DNA of 64,000 nucleotides from NCBI GenBank assembly GCA_014860585.1, contig JACZJL010000171.1, forward strand, positions 30,858-94,857, written 5' to 3'. Positions 36,169-44,203 of the stretch are shown piece after piece. Both the position numbers and the translations under genes were made by a program. How positions within the stretch are numbered: position 1 is the first letter of the stretch; every line of letters begins with the position of its first letter. The stretch is from Bacteroidales bacterium. Lineage in GTDB: Bacteria; Bacteroidota; Bacteroidia; Bacteroidales; 4484-276. A model generated the notes under the pieces. The model searched no databases and had not been told where the DNA came from. It worked only from the letters and a program-made list of their open reading frames with translations.

Positions 36169-39100
36169 ATGACTCCACACCCACTCAAACCCCGCCAGGC
36201 GCTGAATAAGGCCTTTTTGAAGGTGAAACCCAACAGGGCTGAGATTGAACTGTTCAAGGCCAACCTTACCGGATTGCTTGACAGGGCAAACGATCTGGAG
36301 TCGGAAGAATTTCACAAGAACCTGGTGTCGGGCTTCCTGCGGGATACGTGGTACGGGCAGCGCCATTTCATTAACACCAAAGGGAGAAACGACCTGGTAA
36401 TACACAACGGGCCGGATGCCAAAAGCACCGTGGGGGTGATCATCGAAGCAAAAAAACCAGCCAACAGAGGCGAAATGGTTACTACTGAAAGACTCAACGC
36501 AAAAGCTTTTCAGGAACTGACCCTTTACTACCTGCGCGAGCGCATCACCCTCAACAACCTGGAGGTGAAACACCTGGTGATAACCAACCTTTATGAGTGG
36601 TTCATCTTCGACGCCACGCTTTTCGACCGGCTTTTTGCGCAAAACAAATTCTTTGTAAAACAATTCACCGACTTCGAGGGGGGAAGGCTGGCCGACACCA
36701 AAACCGATTTTTTCTACCGTAAGATCGCCGCACCTTTTATTGACAGCATAGCATCCGAAATCGAATTTACCTACTTCAATTTCCGCGATTATGAAAAGCC
36801 GCTGCGCAACACCGACAAGTCCGACGACACAAAACTGATCGTCCTCTTCAAGCTCCTTTCGCCCGAACACCTGCTCAAGCTCCCCTTTATGAACGACAGC
36901 AACAGCCTCGACCGCCGGTTCTACAGCGAGCTGCTGCACATCATCGGGCTTACGGAGACCAAATCGGGCGGCAAAAAACTGATCGAACGCAACAAGCCCG
37001 GTGAAAGAAATGCAGGTACCATCCTCGAAAATACCATCCTCCAACTCGAAAGCCTCGACAAGCTGAACCACCTCGAAAAAGCCGACCAGTATGGCAGCAC
37101 TATGGATGAGCGGCTTTTCAATGTCGCCCTTGAACTTTCCATCACCTGGATCAATCGCATTTTATTCCTGAAGCTGCTCGAAGCACAACTGACAGCTTAT
37201 CACAAGGGCGATCCATCGTATTCGTTCCTCAACCTCGAAAAAATCAACAATTACGACGACCTGAACAGTCTCTTTTTTCAGGTACTGGCATGTAAACCGC
37301 TTGAGCGGCACCCCGACGTAAAACAACTTTTCGAAAAGGTTCCGTACCTCAACTCCTCGCTGTTCGATCCTACCGATCTCGAACATGCCGCGCTGTTCAT
37401 CAGCAACCTGCGCGACGACAAAGCCATTCCCATCATCCCCAGCACAGTACTGAAAGATGACCACGGGAAGCGGCGAACGGGAAACATGTCCACCCTCGAA
37501 TACCTGTTTACTTTTCTGAATGCATACGACTTCAGCAGCGAAGGCTCGGAAGAAATCCAGGAGGAGAACAAAACCCTGATCAACGCTTCGGTTCTCGGAT
37601 TGATCTTCGAGAAGATCAACGGCTACAAAGACGGTTCGTTTTTCACACCCGGCTTCATCACCATGTACATGTGCCGCGAAACTATCCGCAAGGCTGTGGT
37701 GCAGAAATTCAACGAAACCAAAAGCTGGAACTGTAAAGATTTCAGCGAGTTGAAAGAGGATATTCAGGAGGTCATCAGGAAGGGGAACCGGAAAGAGGTG
37801 CGCGCCGACGCAAACAGAATTGTGAACAGCATCAAAATTTGCGATCCGGCAGTGGGCTCCGGACACTTCCTGGTTTCGGCGCTCAATGAAATGATCGCCA
37901 TCAAAAGCGAATTGAAAATACTTGTTGACAAAGCACTGGAACCCATCAACAGCCACCAGGTGGAGGTTGTCAACGACGAACTGGTGATCACCGACCTGGA
38001 TGAACAGCTTTTCGAGTACAACCCGAACAACAGGGAGAGCCAGCGCGCGCAGGAAACGCTGTTTCATGAAAAGCAAACCATCATCGAGAACTGCCTGTTT
38101 GGCGTGGACATCAACCCCAATTCGGTGAAAATATGCCGCCTGCGCCTGTGGATCGAACTGCTGAAAAATGCTTATTACAAGCAAAACCCGTCAGGTCAGA
38201 GTGAACTCGAAACCCTTCCTAACATTGACATCAACATCAAGTGTGGCAACTCGCTGGTGAGCCGCTTTGCGCTGGATACCGACCTAAAACAGATTGCCCG
38301 GAGCGCCAAATGGAATGTCTTTTCGTACAGGAACGCCGTGGAGGCCTACAAAAAAAGTCCAGACAAGGAAATCAAGCGGGAACTGGAAAAGTTGATCCAT
38401 AACATAAAGTCCAGCTATGTGGAGACCATTCAGCGGCGCAATCCTAAACTGCAGAAGTATTACAGCCTCAGGCAGGAGTACGATTATAAATTCCCCGAAA
38501 ACGGGTTATTTGCTCATGACCCTGAAGTAAGCTATGGTGGAGATGCTGAAAAACTCCAAAACGAAAAACAAAGGCTTATCAACGATATTGAAAAGCTGCA
38601 GGCTGAATTAAACGCTGAGAAAACCTTCTTCGAAACGCACAATGCCTTTGAATGGCGGTTCGAATTCCCCGAAGTACTCAATGAAGACGGGGAGTTCTTG
38701 GGGTTTGACATAATCTTGGGCAACCCGCCTTACATAAGGCAGGAGGAACTTGGTGAATTAAAAAATCACCTTCAAGCCAACTATAAGGTATTTGCTTCAG
38801 GTGGCGATATTTTTTCCTACTTCTATGAATTGGCCCATAGAATTATCCATGATTATGGAAACCTCGCATTTATCAATAACACATTTGACAAAACCGCCGC
38901 AGGAAGAACACTCAGAGAGTTTGTAACCAACAACTTCAAATTTGAACGATACGTTGATTTTACCGATGTTACTGTTTTTGATGAAGCAACCACCTACCCT
39001 GTTATCTTCATCGCTCAGAAATCTGCCAGCAAAACTAGTTTCAAATTCTTCAAATACACAAAAGCTAATTTTGACAACAAAAAATTGATTTACGACGAAA

Positions 39101-39978
39101 CTGTTTTTACTGAAATAGCTCAGGACAAAATGAATTCATCTGCATGGAATTTTATCAACCCTTTTGAGCAAAATCTTTTGTCTAAGATTCAAAACCATGA
39201 AACTGTCAAGGATAGTTTTGGCAGATGCTATCGCGGAATTCTAACTGGCTTTAACAAAGCATTCATAATCTGCCAAACAGACTATGAAAAGATTATTAGC
39301 GATGAAGAATCTTCTTTAGAAATCATTAAACCAATACTTGAAGGGAAAGATATTAAAAAGTGGACCACTTTTAGGTTTCCTTTAAAATGGGTAATATTCA
39401 CAAGAAGAGGTATTGATATTTCAAGGTATCCAGCAATTGAAAGGTTTTTAAGTCAGTACAAGACAAATCTTTGCCCAAAAAGGAACAGAGAAGATAATGT
39501 CGGCAGAAAAGTAGGAAATTATAAATGGTTTGAAATTCAGGATGTTGTTGATTATTACACAGAATTTAATAAACCCAAGATCATTTTCCCAAACCTGCAA
39601 AATTCGAATAAGTTTGCTTTTGATGACACTGGAATTTATTTGAATGCGCCAGCGGTGTTTTTACCCTCAGATGATAAATCGCTCTTAGCCATTTTAAACT
39701 CCAAAGTGGTCTGGTATTTTTTAAAAAGTATCTGCGTAGTCAGAAGTGGAGGATACATTGAAGTCAAACCACAGTACTTTGAACAAATTCCTATTCCGGA
39801 AGGAGACTTAAAAACGAAAGCAACCTTAGCTGAATTAGCTGAACAGGTTATTAAACAAAAAAAGAAAAATCAGCAGACAGATATTTCAAGCCTCGAAACC
39901 CAAATAGACCAGTTTGTTTACCAGCTTTACGGATTGACTGAGGAGGAGATCAGAATTGTGGAGGAGAGTGTGCGGTAA
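36169..39978 (+). CDS. Type IIG restriction enzyme/adenine methyltransferase
   Basis: This single 1269-residue protein combines cutting and methylation, as in Eco57I-like enzymes. A PD-(D/E)xK nuclease is at the N-terminus (RNDLVIHNGPD ... VGVIIEAKKP, Glu-x-Lys near residue 93). The methyltransferase core has SAM motif I as CDPAVGSGHFLVSAL near 558 and the adenine motif NPPYIRQEEL near 852. The C-terminal TaqI-type region (about 1000-1269, with GILTGFNKAFII and KPQYFEQIPIPE) should recognise DNA. From about 38510 on, the DNA becomes clearly more AT-rich than the first two thirds. Fragments related to its own 5' end lie at 35303 and 40067. No other R-M gene is adjacent. Confidence 0.9.
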   Translation: MTPHPLKPRQALNKAFLKVKPNRAEIELFKANLTGLLDRANDLESEEFHKNLVSGFLRDTWYGQRHFINTKGRNDLVIHNGPDAKSTVGVIIEAKKPANRGEMVTTERLNAKAFQELTLYYLRERITLNNLEVKHLVITNLYEWFIFDATLFDRLFAQNKFFVKQFTDFEGGRLADTKTDFFYRKIAAPFIDSIASEIEFTYFNFRDYEKPLRNTDKSDDTKLIVLFKLLSPEHLLKLPFMNDSNSLDRRFYSELLHIIGLTETKSGGKKLIERNKPGERNAGTILENTILQLESLDKLNHLEKADQYGSTMDERLFNVALELSITWINRILFLKLLEAQLTAYHKGDPSYSFLNLEKINNYDDLNSLFFQVLACKPLERHPDVKQLFEKVPYLNSSLFDPTDLEHAALFISNLRDDKAIPIIPSTVLKDDHGKRRTGNMSTLEYLFTFLNAYDFSSEGSEEIQEENKTLINASVLGLIFEKINGYKDGSFFTPGFITMYMCRETIRKAVVQKFNETKSWNCKDFSELKEDIQEVIRKGNRKEVRADANRIVNSIKICDPAVGSGHFLVSALNEMIAIKSELKILVDKALEPINSHQVEVVNDELVITDLDEQLFEYNPNNRESQRAQETLFHEKQTIIENCLFGVDINPNSVKICRLRLWIELLKNAYYKQNPSGQSELETLPNIDINIKCGNSLVSRFALDTDLKQIARSAKWNVFSYRNAVEAYKKSPDKEIKRELEKLIHNIKSSYVETIQRRNPKLQKYYSLRQEYDYKFPENGLFAHDPEVSYGGDAEKLQNEKQRLINDIEKLQAELNAEKTFFETHNAFEWRFEFPEVLNEDGEFLGFDIILGNPPYIRQEELGELKNHLQANYKVFASGGDIFSYFYELAHRIIHDYGNLAFINNTFDKTAAGRTLREFVTNNFKFERYVDFTDVTVFDEATTYPVIFIAQKSASKTSFKFFKYTKANFDNKKLIYDETVFTEIAQDKMNSSAWNFINPFEQNLLSKIQNHETVKDSFGRCYRGILTGFNKAFIICQTDYEKIISDEESSLEIIKPILEGKDIKKWTTFRFPLKWVIFTRRGIDISRYPAIERFLSQYKTNLCPKRNREDNVGRKVGNYKWFEIQDVVDYYTEFNKPKIIFPNLQNSNKFAFDDTGIYLNAPAVFLPSDDKSLLAILNSKVVWYFLKSICVVRSGGYIEVKPQYFEQIPIPEGDLKTKATLAELAEQVIKQKKKNQQTDISSLETQIDQFVYQLYGLTEEEIRIVEESVR

Positions 39979-40066
39979 AATAAGAAAGCCGCCGGTGGTC
40001 CCGCGTTCAGATTAGCTTACGTCATGCTTTTAAGCAATGACACCCCGTGAATTCTATTTTAGTACC

Positions 40067-40096
40067 AGGAGAAGTTTCACAAGAACCTGGCATCAA
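40067..40096 (+). pseudogene. Short fragment similar to the restriction gene
   Basis: The stretch AAGTTTCACAAGAACCTGGC closely copies AATTTCACAAGAACCTGG at 36307-36325, codons for EFHKNL near residue 47 of the type IIG enzyme. It lies 90 bp downstream of that gene in the same direction, without a usable frame. About 25 bp match, so chance similarity is not excluded, but together with the 35303 copy it suggests leftovers of an earlier paralogue. Confidence 0.35.
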
Positions 40097-40148
40097 TCTT
40101 CCCAATTAAAAATCTTCCGGCGAGAAGGTGAACCTCAGGCTTTTTGGA

Positions 40149-40156
40149 TACTTTTG
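40149..40156 (+). promoter_or_regulatory. Candidate -7 box of the methyltransferase gene
   Basis: TACTTTTG fits TAnnTTTG and lies 54 bp upstream of the ATG at 40211. No -33 element was recognised. Confidence 0.4.
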
Positions 40157-40210
40157 CCCGAAAACGATGATTAAAATGTTTAACGCATTCAAGTTTCAAA
40201 TTTAAAATCA

Positions 40211-40987
40211 ATGAGTGATTTAGAAAAGTATTTCAGGCAAAACGACAAGAGGCTTATTCACAAATGGGTACATTATTTTGATGTTTATGACCGGCATTTC
40301 AGCAAGTACAGAAACAAAGACATCGTAATTCTTGAAATTGGAGTATCGCAGGGTGGAAGTTTACAGATGTGGAAAAATTACTTTGGAACTGAGGCAAAAA
40401 TTTATGGCATTGACATTAATCCACGGTGTAAAGAGCTGGAGGAAGAAAATATCAACATATTTATCGGATCTCAGTCAGACCGGAATTTTCTCAGGGAGGT
40501 GAAGAAGCAGGTGCCACCGATTGATATTCTGATTGATGATGGCGGTCATACTATGGTTCAGCAAATCATTAGCTTTGAGGAACTATTTGACCATGTAAAA
40601 GAGGAGGGCGTTTATTTATGTGAAGATTTGCATACCTCCTACAGGATCAAATATGGCGGGGGACATAAACGAAGAGGCACTTTCATTGAATACACCAAAA
40701 ATTTTATCGACTTTTTAAATGCTTATCATTCAGAGCAAAAATCGCTTGGGGTCAATAACTTTACTAAATCCGTTGATTCAATTCATTACTACGACAGCAT
40801 CATAGTGATTGAGAAACGGAAACGGGAAGAACCTTACCACGAAAAAACCGGCCACCTGTCTTTTCAGGATGTTGCCCCTGAAAGAAAGGGGATGGTGGGA
40901 AAGATCAGGTTAGGATTGCGGCAACTTCTTGTGATGATTAATGAGATCCTGCGTTTCTTCAGATTAGGCGGCTTTATCTGGAAATAG
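40211..40987 (+). CDS. Class I SAM-dependent methyltransferase
   Basis: The 258-residue protein has a Rossmann-type methyltransferase core: motif I ILEIGVSQGGSLQMWKNYFG near residue 45, IYGIDINPRC near 70, a likely metal or catalytic DILIDDGGHTMVQQI near 105, and GVYLCEDLHTSY near 138. This resembles the family that includes cephalosporin hydroxylase-like and MycE-type sugar O-methyltransferases (metal dependent). The substrate is unknown. The C-terminal 40 residues hold an amphipathic or membrane-associated helix (LRQLLVMINEILRFFRLGG). It stands alone between the restriction gene and the tandem repeat array. Confidence 0.8.
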   Translation: MSDLEKYFRQNDKRLIHKWVHYFDVYDRHFSKYRNKDIVILEIGVSQGGSLQMWKNYFGTEAKIYGIDINPRCKELEEENINIFIGSQSDRNFLREVKKQVPPIDILIDDGGHTMVQQIISFEELFDHVKEEGVYLCEDLHTSYRIKYGGGHKRRGTFIEYTKNFIDFLNAYHSEQKSLGVNNFTKSVDSIHYYDSIIVIEKRKREEPYHEKTGHLSFQDVAPERKGMVGKIRLGLRQLLVMINEILRFFRLGGFIWK

Positions 40988-41040
40988 GCGCTGTCCAACA
41001 CACGCTCACCGCCAAACATTCCAGCCTGCTTCAAGGCAAA

Positions 41041-41728
41041 GTCACCCCGTGAATGCAATCAGGCTTCCACCAAGATTTCAACTTCATCGACTTTTGCAAA
41101 CGATTCACGGGGTGACTTTCAGTGAAACAGTGGAGTCACCCCGTGAATGCAATCAGGCGACCACCAAACTTTCAACTTCACCGGCTTTTACAAACGATTC
41201 ATGGAGTGACTTTTATTGAAACAGGTCACCGTGCGTTCAGCTTAGGCTCCAGCCTAAGCTGCATTTATTTCTGCAGGCTCCAGCCTGCTTCGAGGCAAAG
41301 TCACCCCGTGAATGCAATCAGGCGACCACCAAACTTTCAACTTCATCGACTTTTGCAAACGATTCACGGGGTGACTTTCAGTGAAACAGTGGAGTCACCC
41401 CGTGAATGCAATCAGGCGACCACCAAACTTTCAACTTCATCGACTTTTGCAAACGATTCATGGAGTGACTTTTATTGAAACAGGTCACCGTGCGTTCAGC
41501 TTAGGCTCCAGCCTAAGCTGCATTTATTTCTGCAGGCTCCAGCCTGCTTCGAGGCATAGTCACCCCGTGAATGCAATCAGGCTTCCACCAAGATTTCAAC
41601 TTCATCGACTTTTGCTAACGATTCACGGGGTGACTTTCAGTGAAACAGTGGAGTCACCCCGTGAATGCAATCAGGCGATCACCAAACTTTCAACTTCATC
41701 GACTTTTGCTAACGATTCACGGGGTGAC
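41041..41728. repeat. Array of six 76-bp palindromic units in 259-bp periods
   Basis: Units lie at 41041-41116, 41135-41210, 41300-41375, 41394-41469, 41559-41634 and 41653-41728, all exactly 76 bp. Each starts GTCACCCCGTGAATGCAATC and ends in an inverted copy (GATTCACGGGGTGAC, or GATTCATGGAGTGAC in the second and fourth). Units are paired with an 18-bp linker, and pairs are separated by an 89-bp spacer containing CTTAGGCTCCAGCCTAAG, giving a 259-bp period (2.7 copies). Part of that spacer also precedes the first unit. Open frames across the array are by-products of the repeat. It fills the gap before holA. Confidence 0.9.
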
Positions 41729-41843
41729 TTTACCAGATCAGACATCAATTCCGAGTTGATTATCCACGTTTATACCGGATTCGGTTGGGTTTTTTATCAT
41801 GCAGCGCCTCGCCCGAACACAGAATTCATTTATCAGGATATTT

Positions 41844-42851
41844 TCAATGCAGGATTTTGAACACAATTTCCTTCATCAGTTCGCCATCTTCCACTGCTGC
41901 TGAGTCGACCCCTTTGGCTTTCTGGTCGTATTCCCTCAGAATGGCAATGACACCCCGCAATTTCCTCATGTCGTAATTGGCGGCGGCTGTTTTTATTTCC
42001 TTCAGAAAAAACGGATTGATCGCAAGTTGGGAGGCAACATTTTTATCTGATTTATCCTTCAGCGAATGATACAGGAACAGCTTGCGGAAATGGATATACA
42101 GCATGGTGATCATAAAAACCACGGAGTTTTCTTTTGGGTTGGCGGCAAAATAGTTGATGATCCGGTTGGCTTTCATGATGTCGCGATCGCCCAGTGCTTT
42201 TTGCAACTCAAAAATATTGAAGTCTTTGCTTATCCCGATGTTTTTCTCCACAATCTCCGGCGTGATCTCTGCATTTTTGGCCACATTGATCACCAGTTTT
42301 TTCACTTCATTTTCAATCCTTGTGAGGTCGTTGCCAAGGCTCTCGGCGAGTACCATGCAGGTTTGATAGGAAATGCCGAAGCCCAGCCCCCTGATCATGT
42401 CCTCGATCCATTTTGGGATGGCATTATCATATAGTTTTTTCGATTCGAACAGTACACCATTTTTCTTGATCTGTTGGGAAAAAATAGTGCGTCCGTCCAC
42501 CTTTTTGTATTTGTAATCAAGCACCAGGAGCGTTGTGGTTACCGGCTTGCTGACATAAGCCGCAAGCAGTTCATCTTTTTCGATTTGTTTCAGGTTCTGG
42601 GCTTCGCGTACGATCACCACCCTGTAATTGCCGAACACCGGGTACTCGCGTGCCAGCGAAATGATCTGGTTGGAGGTGACATCACGACCGTAAACAATTA
42701 CCTGGTTAAACTCTTTTTCTTCTTCCGACAGCACGGTGGTTTCGATGAGTTTGCTTATTTTATCGATAAAATATGGCTCTTCACCGGTCAGGAAATAGAG
42801 CGGATAAAAGATTTTATTCCGGATGTCGCGTATGATGTCTTCGTATTTCAT
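41844..42851 (-). CDS. holA: DNA polymerase III subunit delta
   Basis: The 335-residue protein is the clamp-loader subunit that opens the sliding clamp. The start MKYEDIIRDIRNKIFYPLYFLTGEEPYFIDKI, with the conserved LxGEEPYxI, is typical, followed by REYPVFGNYRVVIVREAQNL and the AAA+-like lid region (WIEDMIRGLGFGISYQ, LAESLGNDLTRIENEVKKL). The C-terminal helical collar contains NSVVFMITMLYIHFRKLFLYH. Length is normal. It lies 12 bp downstream of the AMP nucleosidase gene in the same direction and probably shares its promoter. Confidence 0.93.
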   Translation of the reverse strand: MKYEDIIRDIRNKIFYPLYFLTGEEPYFIDKISKLIETTVLSEEEKEFNQVIVYGRDVTSNQIISLAREYPVFGNYRVVIVREAQNLKQIEKDELLAAYVSKPVTTTLLVLDYKYKKVDGRTIFSQQIKKNGVLFESKKLYDNAIPKWIEDMIRGLGFGISYQTCMVLAESLGNDLTRIENEVKKLVINVAKNAEITPEIVEKNIGISKDFNIFELQKALGDRDIMKANRIINYFAANPKENSVVFMITMLYIHFRKLFLYHSLKDKSDKNVASQLAINPFFLKEIKTAAANYDMRKLRGVIAILREYDQKAKGVDSAAVEDGELMKEIVFKILH

Positions 42852-42863
42852 TCCGGGGTGTGA

Positions 42864-43634
42864 TTAAAACCGCAGGTGCTTGACTGTTTGCCGGTTTTCG
42901 ATCAGTTGTTTGAGTGAGTCAATGCCGATGTTCAGGTGGGTTTCGAGAAACTTTTCGGTGACCATGTGATCGCTCGATTCCGTTTTCACCCCTTCGGAGA
43001 TCATTGGCTGGTCGGAGACCAGAAGCAGGGCGCCGGTGGGAATCTGGTTAGCGAAACCCACGATGAAGATGGTGGCTGTTTCCATGTCGATGGCCATGGA
43101 GCGCGTTGTTCTGAGAAACTTTTTAAACTTGTCGTCGTGCTCCCAAACCCTCCGGTTAGTGGTGAAAACGGTGCCTGTCCAGTAGTCGCGCGAAAACTCC
43201 CGGATGGTGGTGGAGATGGCTTTCTGGAGACTAAATGCAGGGAGCGCAGGGACTTCCGGCGGGAAGTAGTCGTTGGAAGTTCCTTCGCCACGGATGGCCG
43301 CAATGGGCAGGATGAGATCGCCCAACTGGTTCTTCTTTTTTAAACCACCACATTTGCCAAGGAAAAGGACGGCTTTCGGTTTTATGGCACTCAGCAAATC
43401 CATAATGATGGCTGCACTGGCGCTGCCCATCCCGAATTTGATCATGGTGATATGGCCGGCTGTAGCGCTTGGCATCGGCCGGTCCTGCCCAACGATCTCC
43501 ACCCCGTTCCATTGGGCAAACAGCTCAAGGTATTTACTGAAGTTAACCAGCAAAATATACTCGCCGAATTCTTCCAGGGGAATGCCTGTGTAGCGGGGTA
43601 ACCAGTTGTTTACAATCTCTTTTTTTGTCTTCAT
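42864..43634 (-). CDS. amn: AMP nucleosidase
   Basis: The 256-residue enzyme belongs to the purine phosphorylase fold and is expected to split AMP to adenine and ribose 5-phosphate. Visible motifs are GQDRPMPSATAGHITMIKFGMGSASA, FLGKCGGLKKKNQLGDLILP and, near the C-terminus, SMAIDMETATIFIVG followed by LLLVSDQPM, matching the short Bacteroidota AMP nucleosidases. It is divergent from the HsdR-N gene, with the two -7 boxes only 20 bp apart, and leads into holA after 12 bp. Confidence 0.88.
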   Translation of the reverse strand: MKTKKEIVNNWLPRYTGIPLEEFGEYILLVNFSKYLELFAQWNGVEIVGQDRPMPSATAGHITMIKFGMGSASAAIIMDLLSAIKPKAVLFLGKCGGLKKKNQLGDLILPIAAIRGEGTSNDYFPPEVPALPAFSLQKAISTTIREFSRDYWTGTVFTTNRRVWEHDDKFKKFLRTTRSMAIDMETATIFIVGFANQIPTGALLLVSDQPMISEGVKTESSDHMVTEKFLETHLNIGIDSLKQLIENRQTVKHLRF

Positions 43635-43653
43635 CTGCCAAAGATTTAAGCGG

Positions 43654-43661
43654 CAAAAATA
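43654..43661 (-). promoter_or_regulatory. Candidate -7 box of the amn-holA operon
   Basis: TATTTTTG on the minus strand fits TAnnTTTG and lies 19 bp upstream of the amn ATG at 43634. Confidence 0.5.
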
Positions 43662-43681
43662 GGTGAAAATGACTGATTAAT

Positions 43682-43689
43682 TAACTTTG
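43682..43689 (+). promoter_or_regulatory. Candidate -7 box of the HsdR-N protein gene
   Basis: TAACTTTG fits TAnnTTTG. It covers the TTG at 43687, the most upstream possible start of this frame, so the ATG at 43708 is preferred. It faces away from the amn box at 43654-43661. Confidence 0.5.
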
Positions 43690-43707
43690 AGGCCTCAATT
43701 CACAAAA

Positions 43708-44166
43708 ATGGATGTACTCAACCTGCCGGCTTATCAATACAAAATCCGCCAAAACGATGGGAAACAAGAGATTTTTGATCCTATCCGGCGAAAATATATA
43801 GCCCTTACACCAGAGGAATGGGTAAGACAGCATTTCATCCATTACCTCCATATTGTGAAAGCTGTGCCACTGACCCTGATCACCGTTGAACAGGAATTGG
43901 TTTACAATTCGATGAAAAGAAGGTCTGATATTGTGGTTTATTCCAACAAAGGTGTTCCGGCGCTGATGGTGGAATGCAAAGCAGCCTCCGTTGAAATCAC
44001 ACAAAAAGTTTTCGACCAGGTGGCCCGTTACAATCTGACCATGAAAGTCCCTTTCCTGGTGGTCACCAACGGGCTGAGACACATTTGCTGTAAAATCGAC
44101 TTTGAAAAGTCTTCCTATAGCTTCCTGGAGGAGATTCCGGATTACCGGCAAATGGTGATTACCTGA
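43708..44166 (+). CDS. HsdR N-terminal (PD-(D/E)xK) domain protein
   Basis: The 152-residue protein (start MDVLNLPAYQYKIRQ) consists of one nuclease-like domain related to the N-terminus of type I restriction subunit HsdR. The catalytic pattern is RRSDIVVY ... PALMVECKA, i.e. Asp, then Glu-x-Lys. It lacks any helicase part and is not near other restriction genes. From memory, this small protein is widely found beside holA/amn in Bacteroidota, so a housekeeping nucleic-acid role is more likely than restriction. The exact function is unknown. Confidence 0.8.
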   Translation: MDVLNLPAYQYKIRQNDGKQEIFDPIRRKYIALTPEEWVRQHFIHYLHIVKAVPLTLITVEQELVYNSMKRRSDIVVYSNKGVPALMVECKAASVEITQKVFDQVARYNLTMKVPFLVVTNGLRHICCKIDFEKSSYSFLEEIPDYRQMVIT

Positions 44167-44203
44167 AATATTTCGTAGTACAAAAGCAAGGTTAGTAAAA
44201 AGA

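Noticed and set aside
36154..38184. Long minus-strand frames (305 and 340 codons) inside the restriction gene
   Set aside because: Antisense shadows of the type IIG coding sequence; its motifs are on the plus strand.
41041..41728. CRISPR array
   Set aside because: The repeats are 76-bp palindromic units, and the segments between them (18 and 89 bp) are themselves repeated, not unique spacers; no cas genes.
41041..41728. Integron attC array
   Set aside because: No gene cassettes or integrase, and the ends do not show the GTTRRRY core.
41122..41860. Two overlapping open frames across the repeat array (about 118 and 159 codons)
   Set aside because: They repeat the same peptide because the DNA repeats with a frame-preserving spacing; no ribosome site, no family pattern, and both read through palindromes.
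43708..44166. A type I restriction system
   Set aside because: Only the small HsdR-N-like domain is present, without hsdM, hsdS or the helicase; it sits among housekeeping genes.
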